Source: Galaxea fascicularis (Eukaryota; Cnidaria; Anthozoa; Scleractinia; Euphylliidae). Taken from it: a stretch of 64,000 nt of DNA. Under the pieces are notes generated by a model that saw only the letters and a list, made by a program, of their open reading frames with translations, did not search any database and had not been told where the DNA came from. Shown here piece after piece: positions 35,582 through 57,876 of the stretch (the first letter of the stretch is position 1; each line of letters starts with the position of its first letter). The position numbers and the translations under genes are program-made. The stretch spans positions 13,218,363 through 13,282,362 of the forward strand of contig OX419339.1 of NCBI GenBank assembly GCA_948470475.1, in the 5' to 3' direction.

Positions 35582-38500
35582 ATGGCGAATCGGTCGATGT
35601 CAAGAAGATCGACAAATAAATGGTCAATTGACTTAACTAGTAGGTAAGATCGCGCAGAATTTTAGCTTGAATTTGATTTTTCGAAAAGTTTTCTAACGAT
35701 GTGTTTCGTATTTAAAGTCATCCAAACGTTTCGAGGGGAGTAATTCTCTGTTTTTCAATGCACTAGCGTTAGCAGCAGCTGACTTTTCTACTTTTCTGTT
35801 CAGCTTAAACTGTTTTTTATAAGCTCAATTTTTGTGTTCATAGACCGCGGTATGTCCCCGATAGACAGTTTGTTCAGCATAACGATTTATCAGCACCGCT
35901 TGGCTACACAGAACAGAGAGTACAACATTGGGTTGGTATTAGAAATGTTATCAAAATTACCTCGATATTTTCTGGAATTCAGATAACCTCATGAATTACC
36001 GGTGAGTGTATTAATTACCTATTTTGACAGGAATCCCGGGAGGCAAACAGCACTCATTTAGTGGCAAAGGTATTTTCCACTGTAGATTTAGTTTATTTCT
36101 TTATTTTCACTGAAATAAACTTAAAGGAACTCCCACGCTGTATAGAGTGGGACATGCAGTGCATGGTTATAGACTCGTAGCAGTCCCTTTCTGGAAAGTC
36201 AAGGTGGTGTGAAGAAAATGTGAAACATGAAGCAAGCAAGCTAGAGGAAAAACAAGAGAAAAGAAAAGTGACTACAATCTTAGCTGTAACAAGAGCATTC
36301 AAACAGAAACTCTTACAATAACAACTAATAAATGTACCACAATGTGTAGTGTGGGCAGCTGACAATCAAGCTTTTGTATATATCACTCACTGACTACTAT
36401 TCATAAAAACGTTTTGTATATTCAGGTGGTACTTGTTAAAGCAAATGCTACTTGATGATTTGAATGTCGGTAGCTTCGCCCACTGGTTAATTCGCCTATA
36501 CAGTCGAGGTTAACTCACCTACACATGAAGTTAACTCGCCTACACATTCGAAGTTACTTTTAATGTTACAAGATAAAGCTGAATTAAGACGTTTACATCA
36601 CATCTGCATTCGACATTGGGCTTAATTGAAGTTCATTGCAAGGCTGTGCTCTAAGAAAAGTAGTTGGGTGCCCAAACCTCTAAACCCTTGAAATCCAGGG
36701 TTCCCAGCATATAAGTTTGGTGCAAAAACTAATATTTCCTGGTCGCCCGATGGCAAAAGTAAGTCGCCAGGGGCGACCGGGCGCCGCTAGAGCACAGCCC
36801 TGCATTGTAATAAAAATATCAACCATTTCAACAGGATAATTTTGAAATTGATAGGTTGGATGTTGAAAACTATAAACTTGAATGTTGAGAGGGTTTTTTT
36901 GCTTTGCACTCCCCACTCATCTGGTGATTCCAGTTTAGCCCCCCTTCCCTTTGGGATTTCCATTGACCCTCTGTCGGGGAGGTATAATATTTTTCTGTAA
37001 CTGTACATTCTGAGAAACAACATAGCTATAAAAAGAGGCATTAGGAATTGAAATTGAAATGAAAGGGAGATCAACAATGCAGCAACCTGAAATTGTCATG
37101 GTTAAGTAAGAAGCTAGAAATGGATGGTTATTAATTTTGACGGTCAAGTATTTCTGAAATTGAACAGCATGTCTCTGCTATTCAGTAACTTGAGACAAAA
37201 AGTGTTTCCTTGAAAGCCAAAAAAGGTAGCAGTAGACTATCAAAACCTTTTGCTCTGCATAGGTTACCACAGTGGTATATTAAATTGCAGTAATTAATGT
37301 GATATCATGGGATAAAATAAATTAAGGCAAGGATATTCTAACGTTCCTCCCATGATCCTGTAATAGGGCTTTCTTTCGTCATGTCTGACAGACCAAGGTT
37401 TTTAATGGGGATGATGATTACCAACAAGTCAACTCGTTTTGACAGTACATGTATTTTAAAAGATGTATTATGTATAAAGTTTCTAGAACAAATTCAGTAT
37501 CAGCTCTTTTACTCACGTCTCTTATTTTCAGAAATCTTGGGACATTGCACTGGGGCCATTCAAACAGATCCCGATGAATCTGTTCATAATGTACATGGCA
37601 GGCAACTCTATCTCTATCTTTCCTATTATGATGGTGGGAATGATGTTTCTTAGGCCAGTCAAGGCACTTTTGGCCATCAAATCAAGTAAGTGCTGTTCTG
37701 TCTGGGCCAGGAATGGGGACATCATACTGTCGCAAGGATAGATAGATTTCATTTTTTACTATTGAGGATGGGTAAAGGGTGAGAACTTGGTTCAAGAAGA
37801 AATTTTTTCCTACAGTCCAGTATCTATTGAGTGAAGTTCAAGACCAATGGCATGCTGTATCACTATACATGTATTATTGATCAACTGCTGATAAATAATT
37901 TTAGACTATGAGAATTCCTTTATTTTTGTTGGAGATGGTAAAGTGAATGAAACCTGTGAAAGTCAACAAAATTGCCTTCCCCACTCCTCCCCCCCAGGAG
38001 GGGATGTCATGGTAATTTTTTTTCATGTCATGACTCCTTGGGGTAAGGCAATTTTCCTGTGTGTTTGCTTATTTCTCTTGCTTTACTATCCTTAAGAACA
38101 CTTATTGGCTGCGAGCAGCATAAACATATGATTTCTTTCATGTGCATCATTCACATAAATAACTATACACAACAAGGCTGTGCTCTCTAAGAGAAGTAGT
38201 TGGGTGCCCAAAATCTCTTAACTTTTGAAATCGGAGGAGTGCAGCATATATGTTTGGTGCAAAAACTGATATTCCAGGTCGCCCAAAGGCGACCGGGCGC
38301 CGCTAGAGCACAGTCCTGATACATGTATTATGGCACACTTTTCTTTCTTTCTTTCGGTGAGTTCTCCCTCCTCTACTGATAGACAAAGACCTGCAATTTC
38401 TTATTGAATTTATTTTCATTGTCATACATGTAGCTCACTCACAGATAATTTCCTTTCCAGCCTTTGTATCCCTTGAAGGAGAACATGACCATGTCATCCT

Positions 38501-39481
38501 CCAGAAGTTCTTTTATCTCCTTGGAAACCTGTCATTGGTGGCACTGGCACTGTATAAATGCCATTCCATGGGACTCTTACCAACTGCCACATCAGACTGG
38601 CTGGCATTCATGGAACACAAGGCAGTAAGTGCATTGTAAGGCTCAGTATTAATTCTTAAACTTTCTGCAAGCTTTTCTCTTCAAAACTGTGTGTAATGAG
38701 GGTGGTTAAGGGGGGTCTAGATCACGTTTCATGGAAACGGTCCTTTCACAATTCACGAATAACAAAGACATCATGAAAATCACAGTTCACGGCGAATTAA
38801 ACATTTATTTCTCGTTTCACGGAAAATAATTTTGCAAAATCACGCTTCACGGCTACTATGGAATCCCGATTCACGAGGAAAAAAATAAACCATTTCACAT
38901 TTCATGGAAAAAAAAAAAAAGGGCCAATCACGAGTCACGAAAATACCCGTTACCACCCTCTGTATTGTAACAACTAACAAGTACGTTTTTGTACTCTAGA
39001 GAAAGAAAAGGTTATATTTATGAACTCTGTTTTCACAGTCCCCTGTTTTCCCACTTTGGGCAGTTTTCATCCCAATAACCAAGCAAGTGAAATTATTGTG
39101 TGAGTACATCACTGCTTGGGGAAGGGATGGAAGGGGAAAAAGGTTATGTCCTATTGAATGTAGCCCTCTCTTTCACTAGATTTCCACTGTGCTCTCTCCA
39201 AGCCCCAGTATTTGTTCACCTCACTATTGACAATAAATTGGATGAGCCCAGATTGTCACTAAGAGGCACAGGTCTTGACTGACTCTTCAAACATGTTCAA
39301 ATTCAGTTGCCTTTTTGCACACACTGCATACAATCAAAAACAAATTTAATGCAAACAAATTGAAGCAACTAATAAATTATTTCAACATCTTGAAGCTAAT
39401 TTACCCGGTGACTTGTAACTAGATGTCTCTCTTTTTTTTTTGCAGAGAATGGAGTATGGTGGTGGTGGATTTATTCTCTAG
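35582..39481 (+). CDS. EMC4: ER membrane protein complex subunit 4, 6 exons
   Basis: Exons 35582-35643, 35844-35919, 36031-36069, 37532-37685, 38461-38624 and 39446-39481 join in frame to 531 nt (176 aa; human EMC4 is 183). The N terminus is basic and polar ([18 protein letters not shown]). The conserved core starts at [20 protein letters not shown] and holds two hydrophobic membrane segments (about residues 81-105 and 127-148), the second in [20 protein letters not shown]. The protein ends in the family tail [13 protein letters not shown]4 is part of the conserved insertase that places tail-anchored and multi-pass proteins in the ER membrane (family knowledge). It shares a 217-bp divergent promoter with DCAF11. 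Introns carry MITEs and a short tandem repeat; a poly-C tract follows the stop closely. Confidence 0.95.
36486..36556. repeat. short tandem repeat, about 22-bp unit
   Basis: Three degenerate units of GTTAACTCGCCTACACATGA with variants (GTTAATTCGCCTATACAGTC, GTTAACTCACCTACACATGA). In EMC4 intron 3. Confidence 0.7.
36639..36803. repeat. TGTGCTCTAG-family MITE, copy 1
   Basis: Ends AAGGCTGTGCTCTAAG and CGCTAGAGCACAGCCCTG are inverted copies. The interior has GTTGGGTGCCCAAA, TTTGGTGCAAAAACT and GGTCGCCC blocks shared with copies at 38174 and 58071. In EMC4 intron 3. Confidence 0.85.
36874..37005. repeat. G-run repeat family, copy 5 (C-rich strand)
   Basis: Reads as C/T runs (CCCCCCTTCCCTTTGGGATT, TCCATTGACCCTCTGTCGGG) ending ATATTTTTCTGTAAC. 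Similar in order to copy 4 at 31324-31525. Confidence 0.5.
38174..38318. repeat. TGTGCTCTAG-family MITE, copy 2
   Basis: Begins AAGGCTGTGCTCTCTAAGAG and ends GCCGCTAGAGCACAGTCCTG. Same orientation and interior as copy 1, with a short deletion beside the GGTCGCC block. In EMC4 intron 4. Confidence 0.85.
38720..38960. repeat. degenerate TTTCACGGAAA-type repeat tract
   Basis: At least eight spaced copies of TTCACG/TCACG or TTTCATGGAAA in 240 bp, separated by AT-rich stretches of similar length. Non-coding, in EMC4 intron 5. Confidence 0.6.
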
Positions 39482-39607
39482 TATTTCTCTAGTATCGGAA
39501 AACTTGCAAAACTCTGCCCCCCCCCCCCATTCTTTGCGTACATTGCCCTAATTACCAGCAATGCACAATACTTTTTTTTCACTTGGGATTATAGCCTCCC
39601 ACAGGGT

Positions 39608-39993
39608 TACCGTAAATGCTCGAATTAGCGCCCCCCCCCTCCCCCGAGAAAAAATGAGTTTCGGTACTCGGTACGATATACATGTACGAGACGTATACGG
39701 TCTATACGGTTCTTTTAATGAAATGGGACATTGTTAAATCAGATAGTATAGACAGTAATGTCTTTTGATGAAAAAGTCTTAAGAACGTTTCGAGTTCGCA
39801 AAAGGTAGTTTTCTATAAGGTTTTTGAATTTTCATGTTGCAATTGGTTTTAAATAGAAATAAAGATAGTGTCATTTTGAGGCTAAAAATTGATAAACGAA
39901 ATAAGCGCCCCCCTCTGAATTAGCGCCCCCCTGACCTCTCGCCTTAGAAAATTAAATAAGCGCCCCGGGCGCTAATTCGAGCATTTACGGTAA
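39608..39993. repeat. MITE with TTACCGTAAATGCTCGAATT ends
   Basis: The left end TTACCGTAAATGCTCGAATT plus AGCGCCC is matched exactly in inverted form at the right end, with GCGCCCCCC blocks inside. About 386 bp, non-coding, 126 bases after the EMC4 stop. It contains an AATAAA at about 39857 that could serve EMC4. Confidence 0.85.
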
Positions 39994-40913
39994 CTGCAAG
40001 GGAAGCTATTGTGAAAGCCCAATCGTGTAAAGCATGAAGCTTTCAGCGGGATTCTTTTGGCCACTGACCTGAAACCTGTAGAGTGCCCTATCTTAATATC
40101 ACTTTTTATTTCCTCTCACCCTCCTGACTTAACACTTGAAGAACTTTTTTTTGTCAAGGAAAGATCAACAACTACAACAAAAGAGCAAAATATTTTGTTG
40201 CAGTCTAGAAAGAGGCTAGCCTGCGGTGCAGCTGGACTTGTCACTCAAGACCTTGGTGGTATGTTCACTGTCTGCGACGCAGGCTAGAAAGAGGCACGAA
40301 CAAAGAAAAATGTTACTTTCTTTGGACTTTTTAAATGTCATTAATTTTCCTTTGTCATGATGGGAAGCAGTTGCCCCTCTTTCCTCACATCTGATATGCA
40401 AGGTGGAAATGTATAAATTAATTTAAATTATGGCAAAAAAAAAAAAAAACCAAACAAACAAGAAGTAATGGTGCACCATTGCTGTTTGGCTGCTACAGCA
40501 GTCTATGTTCTGTGTAAATTGAGTAACAGTTGGTTTTTATTTGAAATAAAAGTTAGTAGCACATGAAAGTTGTTGCTCAAAAGGGTCAATGAACATGCTT
40601 ACATTTTTCTGTCCGTCTGATAGGTTTGACTGATTTGGTATCAACTGAAAAACGACAATATTGTCCACAGTTTAATAATTATTGCACCTGCTGTTTTTAC
40701 ACGGGAAACACAATCAACCAGTGGATCAGATTGAAAAATAACAGAATTGCATCTGAATTCAAAAGTAAACAATCTCTAGTTAAAAAAAAAATAGTACATT
40801 AATTTTAGAGTAATGAAGGTTCCAGTGTGAAATTGACGGTTCCACCTCTTGAGTGTCAAGGCTGAAAACTGCTTTATGAGATAAGAACACCAGAATAATG
40901 TTGAAAAAGAGAT

Positions 40914-40919
40914 TTTATT
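40914..40919 (-). terminator. candidate poly(A) signal of ALG-2 copy A
   Basis: AATAAA on the minus strand, about 880 nt past the stop codon at 41798. No nearer hexamer was noticed, but variants were not excluded. Confidence 0.3.
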
Positions 40920-41797
40920 TAATCATACACTTGAAAGATTTCAATTGACTCAGTCTAAAATATTCACACCAAAACATCGCCCATCTGAATAATGGCTGAA
41001 CATTATGAAACAGTACTGGTACTTAAATAATTTATCACCTGGAGTTGGTGCATGAAACTATTAACCCTTTATCAGCATGTATATTCTCTGCACATTGTCT
41101 ATGGTAATGTTGAGGAGAACTTTTTGAACAATCAAGACCTTTGTTACTTGTTGATCACTCTCACAACCTTTATGTTTGATTGAGCAGTGTTAACTATTAG
41201 CAGAATTTCATTTTAGGGGTTAAGGCGTTAACAGCTTCAGCATGCATCACACACTACAATCAGGAGAAACTTGAAATAAATTACTTCTAACAGACTATTT
41301 CCCTGATGTATAATGTATCTTACAATTCAGGGCCTGTGCAATACCTTTCAAGTTACCTAGAATGCAGCAAGAGAAAGCAAAACTAATGTGTATTACTAAT
41401 TACTTTTAGCCCTTCACATCAGTGTTTGCCACTCCAATGAGTTGTCCTGTTTTTCTTGTATCCCATTAGTGTACACAGGAAACATGAAGGAAAGCTTATT
41501 TAAGTTGCATGTCATGGGAAAATAAGAAAATAAAAGAAACAATCTCCTGTTTACATGTACCTTAAAAAAGTAAAATTTTAGACGTTTTCTACAACTTCAA
41601 CCATTATGTTTTCTAAGAGTTCTTGGAAAGAGATAATCTTCAAGTGCATTCAGGTTGGATCTATTGAAGTCTTCCACACTGTTTTGGGTGAAAATTCACT
41701 TTTACCTATAACAACTTTCCATCAGTGACCATAAATTCATTTCTTCAACATTTCTACATGATACTACTTGATTTAGCAATGCCAGTAATAACTTGAG

Positions 41798-49686
<7,889 letters not shown>

Positions 49687-50058
49687 GCCGAAATTCCAAT
49701 CTTGACAGCAGCAAGCGCGCGGTGGCTTAGCTATTATCAAATCTACTTTCTTGGGAGGGGTAAGTAATGGAGAAGAAACCAATGAAAACTGACAAAAAAT
49801 ACAACACGCTTATTTCATAGGGGAAGTCAGAGATACTTGATCCACATTTCAACGTTTTTCTTTTACTCCGTTATTTGACAATAAATTTGCATAGACTTTG
49901 CTCTGGCCCTCCGCTCTGGCCCCTCCCATCCCTTCCCTCTTGGCTTTGGGGGGGCCCGGACACTTCCTGGTATTCTCAGAATAGAATCGACGCGGCCCGA
50001 AAGTGTATGACTCATTCGAAGTTGGGAAGCACTCATTCAAATTATTTGTTCAATCCAT
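49687..50058. promoter_or_regulatory. divergent promoter region of two ALG-2 paralogues
   Basis: 372 bp separate two oppositely pointing start codons. There is no TATA box. A GC-rich centre (49905-49965) holds CCCTCCC blocks and an ETS-like CACTTCCTGG. Shared control is inferred from the layout only. Confidence 0.6.
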
Positions 50059-53973
<3,915 letters not shown>

Positions 53974-53990
53974 GAGTTTTGCACAACACA

Positions 53991-54187
53991 TCTATTTTAC
54001 AGGTCACATTCCACAGGTCAAAGTACAGGTTGCCGCGCTACAGATAAATAAACAAGCCCAAAAGAGTCTCCTAGCCCTAATCAGTATCCAAAATTTGTTT
54101 TAGATAGGTGTGAAACTGTTTGGCTTACCAATCGATAAAACAGTCACCTGTTCCTCTGACCTGTGGAATGTGACCTGTAAAATAGAC
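53991..54187. repeat. inverted repeat in 3' region of ALG-2 copy B
   Basis: TCTATTTTACAGGTCACATT and CCACAGGTCA at the left (53991-54030) are matched inverted at 54148-54187. It starts 18 nt after the stop codon, so it would lie in the 3' UTR if transcription reads through. Confidence 0.85.
54047..54052 (+). terminator. candidate poly(A) signal of ALG-2 copy B
   Basis: AATAAA 74 nt past the stop codon. It lies between the arms of the inverted repeat at 53991-54187, so if used it was probably supplied by the repeat. Confidence 0.45.
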
Positions 54188-54320
54188 CCGGCCTTATTTT
54201 GGACTATTAAATATATCAATATTGCATATTGATGATACCATCATTGCAGCAGCTGGCTGTAGCAGACAGCAAATGCATGTCTTTGAGTGGTCATAGCTGC
54301 TAACTGAAGAGTTTGGAAGT

Positions 54321-54686
54321 AAGGCCCGTTTCAAACGCCGTGCTAAAGTCGTGCTGAACTAAATTCATTATTTAAGTTCGACTTTGGCACGGCTGTAGCA
54401 CGGCGTTTGAAACCATTTAAGAATTAAGTTCGACTCTGCCGTGCGGCACGGCATGGTTTCAAACGGCGTGCTATTGCCGTGCCGAACTGAATTCGTAAAT
54501 TATAAATACATTTTAAAAGTCAGCAAAACCGGTTTGTTATGGTTTGACGCATGTTTACAGCAACAGCCTTTAACTCGACTTAATTAAGCTCGACGTTTGA
54601 AACCAAGTCGTGCCAATGTCGTGCTACAGTCGAGCCAAATTGAATTTAGTTCGGCACGACTTTAGCACGGCGTTTGAAACTGGCCT
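54321..54686. repeat. MITE with GTTTCAAACGCCGTGCTAAA ends
   Basis: GGCCCGTTTCAAACGCCGTG plus CTAAAGTCGTGC at the left is matched inverted at the right (GCACGACTTTAGCACGGCGT). Further copies of GTTTCAAACGGCGTGC and CGGCGTTTGAAACC inside show a multi-armed palindromic structure. Non-coding. Confidence 0.85.
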
Positions 54687-54689
54687 AAG

Positions 54690-57600
54690 AGACTTTCTGT
54701 AGTTTGACTGGCTTGTTCACTCAAGTGGACCTGCATTGACTCCAAAGCTTTAGGAGGACCTGTATGGAATTTCAAAGTTCTGAACTTCAGAAATATAGCT
54801 CACTATACTGACATAGTGAGGCTCCTTAGAACCCAACATTGCAAGCCTGGCTTAAAATGCATTAGTATGGTAATCAATGTAAACAAGCCTAATATGCAAC
54901 CATAGGACAGGTAGGACGAGAAGATTGAAAGAAATGTCAACAATTTATTAAAATCGAGTATATTGTGCAATATACATTGAATACGTAATATATTAAATGC
55001 ATATTGCATATTTGTGTCAAACGGGAAACATTCCTTTATCACAATTATTGTATGTAGTACCCAATGTTGCATCATCAGAAATAACAAATTAAAGAAAATT
55101 AATTGGTATAACTTTTTACATCTAGCAATAAATTGCAATGTTGTAGTTCCTCTGTATATGATCAATATTTGAGGGAAGTCAATTGAAAGACATGATAAAC
55201 TTTATGCTAGAACCATTGGTTTAACAATATTATGTATACAGAATTAAATTCCATGGGATACCTGTGGCACCCACAGTGAAAATGCGGTTGAGTTTCTCTT
55301 TTTTTTTTTATTCGTATCCACAAATTGTAATGTTTTTTTAAAGTTTCCAGCGGGAAGTTTTGTGACAATAAAAGACAACTCTCTCCAATTGTCCTGTTCA
55401 GAGGTTTGAACCCGCACCTATTGGGTTGAAGCGCATGCATACTGCCTTTACGTCACCAATGCATCTGACTTTGCAGCGGGTCAAATTTTACTTAAAGAGG
55501 TAAGAGTTGACGCCAGGAAGCAAATCTCTGCTCTGTTAGCTCATACATGTACAGAATGGATGAGGTGAACTTTTTTCTTATAAGCTGTACAAAACATTCA
55601 ACAGGAGTGAGACAATAAGATTCGCAGATTCCACCAAACCGAGAAGCAACACAAAAAGTTGAGACTGACCAATCATACCCAAAATAACGATTCATAGAGC
55701 AATGCATCCCATAGAAACGCCTTTAGGCGTCTTGTTAAGATAACTGTAACTCAGTACGAATATAAAATTGTACATTGGCAGGTAGGAAGGTACAATTTCC
55801 CAATACTAACAAGATTTGTTCTCCTGATACTTCTTTTTCACATTTGTTAATTTATCTGTATACATGAAGAGTGAACATTTATTGTGTACAAAACGTGTTT
55901 AAGTTTTGAGGTTGCACAATTAATATTAAAATAATTAATTTGTAATTCTGACTAATTAACCCTTTCCTCCCTAAGAGTGACTTAATAGATTTTACTGTCT
56001 CATGCCAGATGATTTTACTTGTCAAACAGAGACCCCTTTGGGGTTAAAGGGTTAAACGTAATACATCATACCTTGTAAAGCAAGAAGTCAAGGTCAACAG
56101 TGAATGTCAACCTTTGCAACAGAGGGAATCAATTCCTCTCTCTTTTACCATTACCCTTGTTCCCCAGCTGACTGTGAACTTAACTTGCCTTCCCTCTCTC
56201 AAATTAATGTCCATGTACTCTTGCCAAACAAACTTTTAAAACCCAAACACGTACGAACTAGTCAAAGATCCCTGTAGCAGGGATTTAACCCACTACTCTG
56301 AATGATAACAAGAAACAAAACAGCACCAGCTTGACCTGTTTGGCCTGTCAAGTAAAGGCCCACATTTATTTTGGCATGACTTGCAACAGCACTTTCCTTC
56401 AATAAATAATAATTGTCCATTTATTATAATTTAGCATACTTATATACAGCTTGTCATGTGTTGATCAGATTTTATATTTTGTGCAGTTTCTATTGGCAGA
56501 CAAAATAACAATAAAATGTACCCATAACAAATGCTATAAATTGGCATCAACAATCAATCAACAATGCCATTGCTGTTTGGTTAAGATCTGTAAAATATGT
56601 TCTTTCGTAAGTATAAAAATGGCGACCATGTAAATCAACAATAAAAAATTTGTTTTACAAAATATCTGTAGCTTTTAAAGGCTTGAGTGTTTTCTGGGCA
56701 CATCATCCTAATAATTATCTATCAGTAAAATAAAACAAGTATTTGCAGCATCAAAACCATTTTTCATTTTCTGAATGACAGACCTATGCATCGAATCACA
56801 AAGAAGCTGGACAAGTAGAATTATTATCAAGCATACAATATGAAAGTTGGTCTGTCTCAGTAGTAATTTTTTGACCACTGCAAGATGCCTTTATCATCAT
56901 TTTACACCCAAAAGATAGAGAAATCATCTGTGCATCTTGAGAAATTTTAACCCGAAACATACCGAGGTGCGTATTTAATTGCTTTAATTAAAGTAATTTA
57001 TTTTTGCTTTGTTATGTACTGCTTATTTATTTATTTAACTTAGCTTGCCAATAAATAACTTTAAGCTGCAAGTTTAAAAGCACTCATTTGTTAATATAAT
57101 ATCACTGTCAATCAATAATCTTGCCTGCAAGTATTGCCTGGTGCTGTAGGGCTCAGCCCTGACATACTGTATTTCTATAAAATTTCTTATAAAATACTAT
57201 TAAGATTAATGGTGTTGATAAAAAATATTCTGACTAATTCCTTTTGCTCTGGACTATGGTGGCTGCTTTAAAGACCACTGTGGAAAATTTGTGCTTGTTG
57301 AGGGCGACACATAACCTGTGAATAAAGTAATATCAAATAAATAATCAATGAAAGGTGCATTAGACAATTTCAGGAATAACAAGATAAAGTATTTTATAGA
57401 CTGTCCAAGATGCCACGGGATTTAAGTCAGTGACAAGATGCTGGGGATGAATTATCAGAGCAGACAGTCTTGCTTGGCAGCTGTATTATTATTTTAGAAA
57501 GCCAAGATGAAATCCTAGAGTAAATTGTAGGATGGGCACTGTTTGAGCAAATAACTGTGCCCTTGAAATTAATCTTCTGAGCCATTTTGGGCAACTTCAT

Positions 57601-57811
57601 TTTTCTAGTCCAAGAATTCAAGTTTTCCTAGTTTAAAATCTTTTTGTAAAAAATATTAAACAAGAACCAAATGCCAAAGTCAAGGCGTACTCCAATATAA
57701 ACAAAAAAAAAATGGTTGCTAGTCTGCAAGGTTCCTGGCAACTACTAGAAATATCTGAAGAGGCACTTAATTTAAAAATGTTTTTCAAAACTCATTGTAA
57801 ATCTGAGTTTT
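54690..57811. other. intergenic region between convergent ALG-2 copy B and SAM gene
   Basis: No conserved exon was recognised on either strand. AT-rich, with scattered short ORFs and a possible SINE remnant near 55370-55440 (minus-strand GGTTCAAACC). It holds the 3' ends of two convergent genes. Confidence 0.5.
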
Positions 57812-57817
57812 TTTATT
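57812..57817 (-). terminator. candidate poly(A) signal of SAM-domain gene
   Basis: AATAAA on the minus strand, 60 nt past the stop codon (57877-57879). Confidence 0.55.
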
Positions 57818-57876
57818 ATTGTAAGTTTGTAGATTGAAAATTGCAAAACAGATGTTAAATAAAACTTTACTTTGTT

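Noticed and set aside
55360..55465. tRNA gene or SINE on the minus strand (GGTTCAAACC)
   Set aside because: Only a B-box-like motif is seen; no acceptor stem or convincing A box.
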